Assembly (NCBI RefSeq): GCF_003989665.1
Contig: NZ_RZIJ01000006.1
Span: 124,001-188,000, forward strand
Origin: Azospirillum doebereinerae
GTDB lineage: Bacteria > Pseudomonadota > Alphaproteobacteria > Azospirillales > Azospirillaceae
Length of the DNA stretch: 64,000 nucleotides
Direction of reading: 5' to 3'
Both the position numbers and the translations under genes were made by a program. Of this stretch, positions 16,824 through 26,368 are shown piece after piece. Within the stretch, counting starts at the first letter, position 1. Each line of letters starts with the position of its first letter. The notes below the pieces were generated by a model that saw only the letters and a list, made by a program, of their open reading frames with translations, had not been told where the DNA came from and searched no databases.

Positions 16824-17866
16824 GTCCGCTCACCGCCGCGCGGCTCGTCCGGCGGGGTGACGCGGGGGAACAGCAGGGTGAAGGCCGTGCCGCGATCCAC
16901 CGCGCTGTCCACGGCGATGCTTCCCTTCAACGCGCCCACCACCAGATTGTGGACGATGTGCAGGCCGAGCCCGCTGCCGCCCTGGCCCCGGCGCGTCGTG
17001 AAGAATGGTTCGAAGACCCGCGCGCGGTGTTCCTCCGTCATGCCCCGGCCGTTGTCGGCGAAGGTCAGGCGGACCGTGTCGGCGTCGGGCGTCTCGACCA
17101 GAATCGTCATGCTGCCCGGCTGCCCCTCGGTGAAGGCGTGGGTCAGCGCGTTCATCACCAGATTCGCCAGGATCTGCGACAGCACGCCGGGATGGCTGTC
17201 CAGTTCGAGGTCGGCCGGGCAGGACACCGACACGCCATGCCCGACCGGGCGCAACTTCGGCTGGAGGCTGACCAGCGTTTCCTGGATGTAGGCGCCGAGG
17301 TTGACCCGCCGCCGCTCCGCGCTGGCCCGGTCCACGGCGACCTGCTTGAAGCCGGCGATCAACTGCGCGGCGCGCTGGCAGTTGTCCAGGATCAGCCCGG
17401 TCGTGTCGCTTGCCGTGGCGAGGTAGCGCGCGAAGTCGCCCCGGCTGAGGCCGCCGCCCTCGTTTGCCCGCTTCAGCCGGTCGGTCGCATCGGACAGATG
17501 CGAGGCGCAGGACACCGCGATGCCGACCGGTGTGTTGATTTCATGCGCCACCCCGGCGACCAGCGCGCCCAACGACGCCAGCTTTTCCGCCTGGAGCATG
17601 GCCTCCTGCGCCTCGCGCAGACGGGCCAAGGCGATCTCGGCCTCCTGACGGCGGCGTTCCAGCTCCTGGTTGACGGCGCCGAGCTGCGCCTGGAGTCGGT
17701 CGCTGACCCGCACCAGCCGGCGCTGCTCGCGCGTGCTGCGCTGGAACGCCTCGATCACCGCCTCGAAATCGGCCGCGCACTCCGGCGCGACCGCGTTCAG
17801 CCTCTCCCCCAGCGAGCGGGCCTGCTCAATGGCCTGTTCCTCGGCGGCGAAGAGGTTGAAGTTCAT
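16811..17866 (-). CDS. Cytosolic histidine kinase coupled to siaC
   Basis: A 351-residue kinase with no membrane segment. Residues 1-95 are helical and include QRRLVRVSDRLQAQL (about 48-62), a sequence type I recall from the stalk helix of SiaC-activated diguanylate cyclases. The HisKA domain has H108 (GALVAGVAHEINTP). The ATPase domain has the N box (ANLVMNALTHAF), G1 (FADNGRGM), F box (FEPFFTT) and G2 (GGSGLGLHIV). Its ATG overlaps the siaC stop (ATGA), so the kinase follows siaB and siaC in one operon, in the place where SiaD occurs in Pseudomonas. I infer that SiaC regulates this kinase and that the OmpR-type regulator at 16068-16823 is its target. Confidence 0.86.
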   Translation of the reverse strand: MNFNLFAAEEQAIEQARSLGERLNAVAPECAADFEAVIEAFQRSTREQRRLVRVSDRLQAQLGAVNQELERRRQEAEIALARLREAQEAMLQAEKLASLGALVAGVAHEINTPVGIAVSCASHLSDATDRLKRANEGGGLSRGDFARYLATASDTTGLILDNCQRAAQLIAGFKQVAVDRASAERRRVNLGAYIQETLVSLQPKLRPVGHGVSVSCPADLELDSHPGVLSQILANLVMNALTHAFTEGQPGSMTILVETPDADTVRLTFADNGRGMTEEHRARVFEPFFTTRRGQGGSGLGLHIVHNLVVGALKGSIAVDSAVDRGTAFTLLFPRVTPPDEPRGGERTQPT

Positions 17867-18261
17867 TCGATGCCGCCCGCCGGAACGTTTCGCAGAGAAA
17901 AGGCGACGTGGCGCAGATCCTCGGAGAAATCCTCGCCCAGCTCGCGCATCGACTCGTCATTCTCCTCGTGGCACCAGTTGATGGTCACCGGCCGCCCGGC
18001 CTTGGCCGCAGCCTCCAGCATCTGGAACAGGTTCATCAGCGCCTTGGCGCTGGAGCTGTTGAAGTACAGAAGCTCCATGTCGAAGGTGATCGGGTCGTCG
18101 CCGGGCTCGGCCAGCCAAGCGCGCAGCGCGGTGAAGACCGGGCCGAAGAACGCCGCCACGTCGTCGGGGTAGGATTCGCCGGTCAGGCGCAGATGCCCGG
18201 CCGCGAAGTCGAAGGCGACGCCCGGCGTGCGTCCGGTGGCGGGGATGTTCAGGGAGTCCAT
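17863..18261 (-). CDS. siaC: SiaC-like DUF1987 regulatory protein
   Basis: A 132-residue protein of the DUF1987 family. In Pseudomonas aeruginosa SiaC is phosphorylated on a threonine by SiaB, dephosphorylated by SiaA, and in the unphosphorylated form binds and activates SiaD. The conserved core LLYFNSSSAKALMNLF is at residues 64-79. In other members the run is usually NTSS; here it is NSSS, so the acceptor would be a serine (S69) rather than a threonine (inference). SYPDDVAAFFGP and NWCHEENDESMRELGEDF are further family blocks. It lies between siaB (28 bases) and the kinase gene (overlap). Confidence 0.87.
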   Translation of the reverse strand: MDSLNIPATGRTPGVAFDFAAGHLRLTGESYPDDVAAFFGPVFTALRAWLAEPGDDPITFDMELLYFNSSSAKALMNLFQMLEAAAKAGRPVTINWCHEENDESMRELGEDFSEDLRHVAFSLRNVPAGGIE

Positions 18262-18289
18262 GGGTGTTCGCTGTTTCCGGCTGCGGTCG

Positions 18290-18841
18290 TCAGATGCGGA
18301 CCTTGAGGCAGAAGAAGCTCCGCTCGTCGTCCATGGGATCGAAATCGTAGTCGATGGGTTCGCTGGCACGCCGGGCGATCTCGATCAGGCCGATGGTGGC
18401 GCCCCGGCTGCCGTCCTCGGGCTCCTCGCGCAGCTGCTCGCGGTAATAGGTCTTGATGCCGTCGCGGTCCAGGCTGCGGAGATGGTCGAGCCGGTCGCGC
18501 AGGCGCGGCACGTCGGCGTTGAGCACCGTGTTGCCGCAGACGATGAAGACCTTGCCCCGCTCCATGCCGATGGTGACCATGCCGGCGCTCAACTCCACCG
18601 CGCGGGTGGTGGCGCCGGTGACCTTTTCGGCGGAGTAGCGGATGATGTTCTGCATCTGCTCGACGAACACCGAGAAGACCCGGCGGACGGTCGGCGCGTC
18701 GGTGTCCTCCAGCGTCATCTTCTCCCGTAGGGCCTCGCCCAGCGAATAGAGAATCCCCTCGGACAAATAGCCGCTGAACGAGAAGACGATTCCCTTGCCG
18801 TCGAGGTCGCGTTTGATGGCGGCGTATTGCTGGGCAAGCAT
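18290..18841 (-). CDS. siaB: SiaB-like GHKL-fold protein kinase
   Basis: A 183-residue protein of the SiaB/DUF6272 type. The ATP-binding N box is recognisable in FVEQMQNIIRYS, and GATIGLIEIARRAS looks like the lid/G region. Family members phosphorylate SiaC on Ser/Thr, so this is the kinase that opposes the SiaA phosphatase. It has no membrane segment or signal peptide. It is the first gene of the siaB-siaC-histidine kinase operon, on the opposite strand to siaA. Confidence 0.84.
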   Translation of the reverse strand: MLAQQYAAIKRDLDGKGIVFSFSGYLSEGILYSLGEALREKMTLEDTDAPTVRRVFSVFVEQMQNIIRYSAEKVTGATTRAVELSAGMVTIGMERGKVFIVCGNTVLNADVPRLRDRLDHLRSLDRDGIKTYYREQLREEPEDGSRGATIGLIEIARRASEPIDYDFDPMDDERSFFCLKVRI

Positions 18842-19012
18842 GGACGGTCGCTTTCCGGGGCGGACACGAGGGCGGGCTCAGGGGCGGGCGCGGCTCCGGC
18901 TCCGGCATGCGTCGCGCCTGCCCGGAATTATCTCACCATAGCCGGGAAAGGGCCATACCCCATTGCTCCCCAGGACGCTCCGGGCCGGGTCCTCCCGGTC
19001 CCGGTGGCAGGG

Positions 19013-20770
19013 TCACAGCGGCAGGACGACGCGGAAGGTCGATCCTTGACCCACCACGCTGTCCACCGCCACGGCCCCACCGTGCAGCAGGACGATCTGC
19101 TGGACGGTGTGCAGCCCGATGCCGGTGCCGGGCACGCCGTCGGCGCCCGATCCGCGGAAGAAGCGGTCGAACAGACGGGGGATTTCCACCTCCGGAACGC
19201 CGCGCCCCTGGTCGGTCACCTCGATGATCGCCATCGGGCCATCGGCGATGGCGCGCAGCCGGATCGGGCAGTCGGGGGGCGAGTATTTCACCGCGTTGTT
19301 GAGGAGGTTGGCGAGGACCAGCCCGACCAGATGCGCGTCCAACTCCGCTCGGCGCGGCGCCTCGTCCAACTCGAGTCGGAATTCGCGGCCCGGATAGGCG
19401 ACGCGGAACGGCGCGGTGGCGTCGCGGATCAGGCCCGGCAGGTCAACCAAGGCGCGTTCCAGCACCAGGGCGTTGCTTTCCAGCCGCTCGTCGGTCAGAT
19501 GCGCGTCGATCAGCCCGGTCAGGCGCAGCACGCTGCCGCGAATGACCGACAGCCGCTCCAGCATCTCCGGCTCGACCTCCTCGGCCCGCATGGCGAGCAG
19601 TTGGGCGGCGCTGTCGATGATCGCCAGCGGCGTGCGGAACTCGTGGCTGACCATGCCGAGGAACTGGCGTTGGTTGTTGCGGGCGGACAGCTCGCGCTCC
19701 AGGGCGCGTTCCACCCGGTCCTTGGCGAGGATCAGCGCGCGCTGGTTGGCGGCGAGTTCGGTCGTCCTCTCCTCCACCCGCTGCTCCAGGGAGCGGTTCA
19801 GCGTGATCAGTTCCTCGTACAGGCAGACGTTGTCGAAACCGATGGCGACGCGGTTGCAGAACAGCTCCAGCAGCCGATGCTCGTCGGGGGTGTAGGGCTC
19901 CGTCCGCTCCAGTGTCAGCACCGTCACGCCGTGCTCGCGCGTGCGGAAGACCAGCACGCAGAAGCCGTCGTCGTAGAGGTTGCGCTGGAAGCGGAACCCA
20001 TCCTCCACCGCCTCGGCCAGCGCCGGGGGCAGGGCCTCGGCCACCGGAAGGCCGATCTTCGGGGCGTGGCGGCCGAGCGCGGCCACCAACGCGGTCTGCG
20101 CCCGCCCGTCGCCGCGTTCCATCCGGCGGCAGGCCAGGATCGCCGGGTCGCTGCCGGCGTCGACGACACGGGACAACTGCTCCACCAGCCGTTCGACGAA
20201 GGCCCGCATCGACCGAGTCTCGAACAGGGAGGCCGAGGCGCTGAGGATGCGCTCCAGCCCCTGGCGGTTCCGCTCGATGGTGACGATGTCGCGCCACGCC
20301 CGCAGGGCGCTGACCAGCGTGGTGAACAGGCGCTGGGCGGTCAGCTCGCTCTTGGCCTTGTAGTCGTTGATGTCGTAGCCGACGATGACGTCGCGTTCCG
20401 GCGCCTGTCCCGGCTGGCCGGTGCGCAGGATGATCCGCATGCGCCGGTTGCCCAGCTCGTCGCGGATGTGGCGGACCAGGCGCAGCCCGGCGTCCTCCGT
20501 CTCCATCACCACGTCGAGCAGCGCCACCGGCAGGTCCGGCCGTTCGGCCAGCACGGCCTTCGCCTCGGCCGCCGACAGGGCGCCGACCACCTCGAAGGGG
20601 CGCCCGTCGAAATCGAAGTCGCGCAGCAGCACCGCCGTCATGGCGTGGACCTGCGGGTCGTCGTCCACCACCAGGATCGGCCAGGGCTCGCCGCTTGGCC
20701 GGCTCGGCCGCGCCGTCACCGGATCGTCGCTTTCCGGCCCGAACAGAGGTTCGTCGTCCCACCCAGTCAT
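19013..20770 (-). CDS. Receiver-DUF3369-histidine kinase hybrid
   Basis: A 585-residue cytosolic protein. An N-terminal receiver domain (about 28-145) carries VVDDDP and D86 (LLDVVMETEDAG). It continues into DUF3369, with the characteristic GYDINDYKAKSELT and RLFTTLVSALRAWRD, and a GAF-like segment to about 320. A coiled coil leads to HisKA with H376 (FLGMVSHEFRTPLAII) and an ATPase domain with NLLNNAVKYSP, DQGRGVPE, FDRFFRG and GTGIGLHTV. The receiver-first order makes it a kinase whose activity may be set by phosphorylation. It is encoded 171 bases upstream of siaB in the same direction and may share its regulation. Confidence 0.88.
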   Translation of the reverse strand: MTGWDDEPLFGPESDDPVTARPSRPSGEPWPILVVDDDPQVHAMTAVLLRDFDFDGRPFEVVGALSAAEAKAVLAERPDLPVALLDVVMETEDAGLRLVRHIRDELGNRRMRIILRTGQPGQAPERDVIVGYDINDYKAKSELTAQRLFTTLVSALRAWRDIVTIERNRQGLERILSASASLFETRSMRAFVERLVEQLSRVVDAGSDPAILACRRMERGDGRAQTALVAALGRHAPKIGLPVAEALPPALAEAVEDGFRFQRNLYDDGFCVLVFRTREHGVTVLTLERTEPYTPDEHRLLELFCNRVAIGFDNVCLYEELITLNRSLEQRVEERTTELAANQRALILAKDRVERALERELSARNNQRQFLGMVSHEFRTPLAIIDSAAQLLAMRAEEVEPEMLERLSVIRGSVLRLTGLIDAHLTDERLESNALVLERALVDLPGLIRDATAPFRVAYPGREFRLELDEAPRRAELDAHLVGLVLANLLNNAVKYSPPDCPIRLRAIADGPMAIIEVTDQGRGVPEVEIPRLFDRFFRGSGADGVPGTGIGLHTVQQIVLLHGGAVAVDSVVGQGSTFRVVLPL

Positions 20771-21088
20771 GACCCGTCCCCGTTGCCGACCCCGATGCCC
20801 ACCTCAGGCGTCCGCGACAGGCTGCGGACGCAAGCAGCGAATGGAAGCACCCTCCAACGATGGTTCCAAGCCCGATCAGACAATCAACGGTGGGTTCGTT
20901 GCAATTTGTTGAAAATCACTGAAGCTCGTTTCTCAATTGCCGCTCATCCTGGCCATCGAAACCTGTCTTCGCGCCGCCACCCGCCGTATAGTACGAAAGG
21001 AAACGGTGGATGGTGGAGTCCGTGATGAGCGCGAACGATTCGCAGGATTTTTCTCGTTCACACCGCTTTGTCTTGGGACGCTGACGCC
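20771..21088. other. Intergenic region, divergent promoters presumed
   Basis: This 318-base gap separates the hybrid kinase (minus) from the coiled-coil protein genes (plus). The middle part (about 20870-20940) is clearly AT-richer than its surroundings and is the likely promoter zone. I see no convincing gene, strong hairpin or recognisable operator. Confidence 0.5.
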
Positions 21089-21715
21089 ATGCCTTCGGCC
21101 ATCGACGTGTTTGGCGGCGCTGTGCTTGTCCTTGGGCTGACGGCGTTGGGGCTGTCGGTGATCTTCGAGGCGACGCGGCTCAGCGCCACCGCCGGCCGGC
21201 AGGCGTTGGTGCGCCGCCGCATCCAGGACCGCGAGCGCGAAAAGATCGATCAGAAGCGCAGCCTCGACGAGGCGCTGACGGAAGAGGCGGCCAGGCAGGC
21301 GACGCTGGACGGGTTGCTGACCGAGCGCTCGCGCGTGCTGGCGGCGACCAACTCCCTGAAGATGTCCAAGATCGAGATGGTCCACGAGGTGGGCGACCCG
21401 GTGCCCGGCGCCGTGCTGTATCAGGCCGAACTGCGCACCGGCGGCGACTCCGTCCGTCCGGAGCAGCGCCGAATCGTCTTCGCCCGCGAGATCTGGGAGC
21501 GTGGCAACATCGCCCATGTCTGGGCCGAAACCCCGGAGGCGGCGATGGCCGCCATCCAGCGCGCCTTCAACGCGAAGTCGGGGATCGTCGCCACGCGGCT
21601 CCAGCGGGCGGCCTCGGCGTCCCGTCCGGCCGAGCAAGCCGATGGGGCGCCCCCGCCCAAGCGCACGCCCGACCGGCCGCCCCTGCGCGTGGCCGGCTCG
21701 TCGAGGGCGGCATGA
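21089..21715 (+). CDS. Membrane-anchored coiled-coil protein of unknown function (A)
   Basis: A 208-residue protein I do not recognise. One N-terminal membrane helix (about residues 5-25: VFGGAVLVLGLTALGLSVIF) is followed by a charged helical stretch (RRRIQDREREKIDQKRSLDE) predicted to form a coiled coil to about residue 85, then a compact region (AVLYQAELRTGGDSV, RIVFAREIWERGNIAHVWA) and a basic, proline-rich tail. The ATG at 21089 has GGGA upstream. Its stop overlaps the start of the next gene, which has the same layout, so the two products probably form a complex on the inner membrane. Confidence 0.75.
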   Translation: MPSAIDVFGGAVLVLGLTALGLSVIFEATRLSATAGRQALVRRRIQDREREKIDQKRSLDEALTEEAARQATLDGLLTERSRVLAATNSLKMSKIEMVHEVGDPVPGAVLYQAELRTGGDSVRPEQRRIVFAREIWERGNIAHVWAETPEAAMAAIQRAFNAKSGIVATRLQRAASASRPAEQADGAPPPKRTPDRPPLRVAGSSRAA

Positions 21716-22284
21716 CCGCGCTTTTCCTGTACGGGGCCGTCTTGTTGATGGTGGCCAGCGTGATCGTCAACCGCGTCGGTCAGCGCCGGATGGCCAAGGC
21801 CCGCAAGACGCTGACGACGGAGGAGACCGCGCTCCGCGATCTCGACAGCGGCATCATCGAGAGCGCCCGCGCCGTGAATCAATCGAGACAGCGGACGGTG
21901 GAACTCGACGATCAGATTCAGGACATGCGGCTGGCGGTCGAGCATTTGACGGAGAAGCTCGATCAGGCGCGCGCCGCGCCGATGGAGCGGTATTTCATCT
22001 TCGACCGTCTCGACGCCCGTCCCGGCACCATCTGGTCGTTGGACGTCCGGCGCGCGCAGGATGCGCCGAACGAACCGCGCCTTGCCGCCGCTTGGCCGGT
22101 GCCGCGCACCTATCTGATGGTGGCGTCCAACCCGCGCGAGGCGATGGACCGTGCTGCCCAGCGCTTTCCCCGCAACCAGGGCTTCGAGGTCGGCAGCGCC
22201 GCGTCCTGCCACCTGTTCAAGAGCCGACGCGACGATGGGGAGGGCGGGGCCGGGGTTTTCAAGAGGGGTGGCGGGGCGGCGTAG
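21712..22284 (+). CDS. Membrane-anchored coiled-coil protein of unknown function (B)
   Basis: A 190-residue protein with one N-terminal membrane helix (LFLYGAVLLMVASVIVN), a coiled-coil-like region (TEETALRDLDSGIIESARA through LTEKLDQARA, about 30-85) and a C-terminal globular part that contains RTYLMVASNPREAMDRAAQRF. That segment resembles the NIAHVWAETPEAAMAAIQRAF segment of protein A, which suggests an ancient duplication. It overlaps gene A by four bases. The last residues (GGAGVFKRGGGAA) run up to the palindromic repeat at 22292 and may be an extension created by it. Confidence 0.75.
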   Translation: MTALFLYGAVLLMVASVIVNRVGQRRMAKARKTLTTEETALRDLDSGIIESARAVNQSRQRTVELDDQIQDMRLAVEHLTEKLDQARAAPMERYFIFDRLDARPGTIWSLDVRRAQDAPNEPRLAAAWPVPRTYLMVASNPREAMDRAAQRFPRNQGFEVGSAASCHLFKSRRDDGEGGAGVFKRGGGAA

Positions 22285-22291
22285 CGGCGGG

Positions 22292-22402
22292 TTGCCCCCT
22301 CCCTGACCCTCCCCCGCTTCGCGGGAGAGGGAACTCCGCTGATCGCCCGCAAAAGTACGGCCCCCTCTCCCGCGAAGCGGGGGAGGGATGGGGAGGGGGC
22401 AA
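22292..22402. repeat. Dispersed GC-rich palindromic repeat, copy 2
   Basis: Same family as 7266-7380, with arms TTGCCCCCTCCCTGACCCTC and GAGGGATGGGGAGGGGGCAA and inner CGCTTCGCGGGAGAGGG / CCCTCTCCCGCGAAGCG. The inner arms are almost perfectly complementary. It lies between two convergent genes. Confidence 0.82.
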
Positions 22403-22410
22403 GCGCGCCC

Positions 22411-22554
22411 TTACAGCGTGATGAGCGCCAGCAGCACGAGGACGGCGCCGACGGCGACCGAACTGAGCTTCACGAACTTCGTGAAGGCGATCCAGTTCTG
22501 CATGTGGGTGCGGACCAGCTCGTCGCTGACCGGGTTGGAACCAACAGCCGCCAT
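22411..22554 (-). CDS. aa3-type cytochrome c oxidase subunit IV
   Basis: A 47-residue peptide with one membrane helix (LSSVAVGAVLVLLALITL) preceded by VRTHMQNWIAFTKFVK. This matches the small bacterial aa3 oxidase subunit IV family, found as a non-catalytic single-helix subunit of alphaproteobacterial cytochrome c oxidase. The ATG at 22554 has a very good ribosome-binding site (GGAGGG). It stands alone; the genes for subunits I-III are not in this window. Confidence 0.8.
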   Translation of the reverse strand: MAAVGSNPVSDELVRTHMQNWIAFTKFVKLSSVAVGAVLVLLALITL

Positions 22555-22643
22555 CTCAAGAACCCTCCTTTTGTTTGTTCGTCTCTCCCTCGATTGTGCC
22601 GAGGGATTTGGGAAGCGCAACAGAAACCGGCAAGCTCCCGCCG

Positions 22644-23299
22644 TCAAAACGGCGGATTGATCACCGACTCCAACACCGTGGCCCCGCTTTCGATCCGCAC
22701 CACGTCGCCGTCGACGCGGGCGCGTCCCTCGGCGATCAGGCGGACGGCGTGGGGGTACAGGGCGTGTTCCGACTCCAGGACCCGGTCGCCCAGCGCGTGC
22801 GCGTCGTCGCTGGGCAGCACCGGAACGGCGGCCTGGGCGACGATCGGCCCGTCGTCCATTTCCGGACGGACGAAATGCACGGTGCAGCCGTGGAACCGCA
22901 CGCCGGTCGCCAGCGCCCGCGCGTGCGTGTCCAGACCCTTGAAGGAGGGCAGCAGCGACGGGTGGATGTTGATCAGCTTGTCCCGCCAGCTTTCCACGAA
23001 GCCTTCGGAGAGGATCCGCATGAAGCCGGCGAGGCAGACCAGCTCGACGCCGGCCCCACGCAGGGCGGCGTCCATCGCCGCCTCGAAGCCCGGCTTGTCG
23101 CCGGGGTGGTCGCGGTGGCTGACGACGGCGGTCGGGAGGCCGGCTTGAGCCGCGCGCTCCAGACCGAAGGCGTCGGCCTTGTTCGACAGGACCAGCGCGA
23201 TCTCCGCCGGGAAGTCCGGGGCGGCGCAGGCGTCGATCAACGCCTGCAAATTGCTGCCCCGGCCTGAGATCAGAACACCGAGCTTGAGCTTCCCAGAGG

Positions 23300-23303
<4 letters not shown>
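22644..23303 (-). CDS. purN: Phosphoribosylglycinamide formyltransferase
   Basis: A 219-residue enzyme that transfers a formyl group from 10-formyltetrahydrofolate to GAR in purine synthesis. It has the N-terminal [17 protein letters not shown], the catalytic region [12 protein letters not shown] with [17 protein letters not shown] (catalytic His in HPSLLP), and the conserved Asp in [16 protein letters not shown]. The GTG start at 23303 overlaps the purM stop (GTGA), so purM and purN are coupled. Confidence 0.95.
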
Positions 23304-24364
<1,061 letters not shown>

Positions 24365-24461
24365 GTTATAGGACTGGGTGCTGATGGTATCCTCGCTTGG
24401 GCTGAGCTATATACCGGGCCTTGGGATCGGGCCGAACATACTCGAATCGGAAGGCTTTGCA

Positions 24462-25811
24462 ATGCTCCACCGCCGCCGCGCGCCGCTGTTCGCGGGTCTC
24501 GCCGCCTTGTCCGTCGCTTGCGTCCTGTCGGGAGGGCCGGTCTGGGCGCAGGCGTCGGGCGCGTCCGCCCTGCCGTCCACGGCGCCGACCGCGAACACCG
24601 CCGCCGACGCCTTCGCCGTTTCGGGCGTCAAGGTGGACATCAACGCGGCCAACGCGAACACCGCCCGCGACCAGGCGATCCGCGAGGCCCAGGCCAAGGC
24701 CTGGAGCGAGCTCTACCGGCGTCTCGTGCCCGGCGGTGGCAACCCGCCCCGCATGTCGGAGAACGACATCGCCCGGCTGGTCCAGGGCTTCGAGATCGAC
24801 GAGGAGAAGGTGTCGGCCACCCGTTACGTCGGCTCGATCACCGTGCGCTTCCGTCCCAACGCCGTGCGTGACGCCATCGGCGGCACCGGCAGCGCCCAAT
24901 ACGTGGAGCCGCCGGCCAAGCCCTTCGTCGTGCTGCCGCTGACCGTCACCGACGGGCGCACCCTGCTGTGGGAGGACCGCACCCCCTGGCGCGCCGCGTG
25001 GGAGGAGCGCCCCGCCACCTCCTCGCTGGTGCCGCTGGTGGTGCCGGACGGCGAGTTGACCGACGCCCAGGCCATCGGCACGGAGGAGGCGGTCGCCGGC
25101 AACGCCGATGCGCTCGCCCGCATCGCCCAGCGCTACAACGCCGGCGGCGTCATCGTTGCGCGGACCGACCTGCCGGCCGGCGGACCCGATGCGGCGCGCG
25201 GCCTGACGGTGGACGTCACCCGCTACGGGCTCGACGGCTCGCGCGACACCCAGACGGTCAACGTCAAGGCCGACGCCGCCGACCGCCCCACCGACGTGCT
25301 GAACCGCGCGGTGACCGCCGTCGGCGCCCAGCTGGACGAATCGTGGCGCCGCAGCAACGTGACGGCGACCGGGCCGGAGCAGACCACGCTGGTCCGCGTG
25401 CCGCTGTCGGCCGTCGCCGACTGGGTGGAGACCCGCAAGCGCCTGACCGGCATCGGCGCGGTGACCCGCAGCGATCTGGTGTCGATGAGCCGGGCCGAGG
25501 CTTTGGTCAACCTGACCCATCGCGGCGCCCCCGACCAGTTGGCCCAAGTGTTGAGCAAGCGCGACCTCGGCCTGACCCGCGCCGCGCCGCCCATCGTGCC
25601 GGCCAATGTCGGCGCGCCGGTCCCGGTGCAGAGCGCCGAATGGCAGCTGACGCTGCTGCCGCATGGCGGGGGCGCCGCCGTGGCCGCGCCGACCAACCCC
25701 GGCGCCGTCCCGCTGGCGCCCAGTTCGCCGATGGGGGCGGCCCCCGCCTCCAGCGGCTTGGGCGCGCCGCCGCGCAATCTGGGAACGCTGCCGGTGAGAT
25801 CCGCCCCGTGA
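24462..25811 (+). CDS. DUF2066 family exported protein
   Basis: A 449-residue protein with a signal peptide (FAGLAALSVACVLSGGPVWA, cleavage near residue 30). The DUF2066 body includes VKVDINAANANTARDQAIRE, AWSELYRRLVPGG and FVVLPLTVTDGRTLLWEDRTPW. The C-terminal 70 residues are rich in Ala, Pro and Gly and probably disordered. The function is unknown; the gene is commonly placed between purM and a CDP-alcohol transferase in Alphaproteobacteria. Its stop overlaps the next gene (GTGA). The ATG at 24462 follows GGAAGG. Confidence 0.85.
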   Translation: MLHRRRAPLFAGLAALSVACVLSGGPVWAQASGASALPSTAPTANTAADAFAVSGVKVDINAANANTARDQAIREAQAKAWSELYRRLVPGGGNPPRMSENDIARLVQGFEIDEEKVSATRYVGSITVRFRPNAVRDAIGGTGSAQYVEPPAKPFVVLPLTVTDGRTLLWEDRTPWRAAWEERPATSSLVPLVVPDGELTDAQAIGTEEAVAGNADALARIAQRYNAGGVIVARTDLPAGGPDAARGLTVDVTRYGLDGSRDTQTVNVKADAADRPTDVLNRAVTAVGAQLDESWRRSNVTATGPEQTTLVRVPLSAVADWVETRKRLTGIGAVTRSDLVSMSRAEALVNLTHRGAPDQLAQVLSKRDLGLTRAAPPIVPANVGAPVPVQSAEWQLTLLPHGGGAAVAAPTNPGAVPLAPSSPMGAAPASSGLGAPPRNLGTLPVRSAP

Positions 25812-26368
25812 GCATTCCCAACATCATCACCTTCCTGCGCATCCTGGCGGTTCCGCTGGCGATGTACATGATCCTGACGGGCAACATGGCCTGGGCTTTC
25901 GGCCTGTTCGTCGCCGCCGGCCTGTCCGACGCGCTGGACGGCGCCGTCGCCCGCATGTGCCGAGCGCGCACCGTTCTGGGCGGCTACCTCGATCCGCTGG
26001 CCGACAAGGCGCTGATCGTCGGCGTCTATCTGGCGTTGGGCTACGTCGCGCAGATCCCGCTGTGGCTGGTTATGCTGGTCGTCTTCCGCGACGTGATGAT
26101 CATCGCCGGGGTCATCCTGCTGCTGACGCTGAAGGAGACGCTGGTCATGCAGCCGCTCTACCTCAGCAAGGTGAACACGGTAGTGCAGATCGCGCTGGCC
26201 GCCGCCGTGCTGGCGCCGCCCGCGCTGGGGCTGCCGGACTTCCATCTGTTCGGGCTGGAGCTGGTGGAAGCGCTGGTCTACGCCTGCGCGGCGACCACGG
26301 TGGCCTCGGGCCTGCTCTACGCCCGACGCGCGTCGCTGCTGTTCCACCGCTACGGCGGTGTGAGGTGA
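25808..26368 (+). CDS. CDP-alcohol phosphatidyltransferase family protein
   Basis: A 186-residue membrane enzyme with several transmembrane helices. The family motif DG(x)2AR(x)8G(x)3D(x)3D is complete (DGAVARMCRARTVLGGYLDP with the last Asp in PLAD). Such enzymes join CDP-diacylglycerol to an alcohol acceptor; the acceptor (glycerol-3-phosphate, phosphatidylglycerol for cardiolipin, or another) cannot be read from sequence. A separate pgsA is at 50912, so this copy may have another acceptor. The GTG start at 25808 overlaps the previous stop. The neighbour downstream overlaps it by four bases. Confidence 0.88.
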   Translation: MSIPNIITFLRILAVPLAMYMILTGNMAWAFGLFVAAGLSDALDGAVARMCRARTVLGGYLDPLADKALIVGVYLALGYVAQIPLWLVMLVVFRDVMIIAGVILLLTLKETLVMQPLYLSKVNTVVQIALAAAVLAPPALGLPDFHLFGLELVEALVYACAATTVASGLLYARRASLLFHRYGGVR

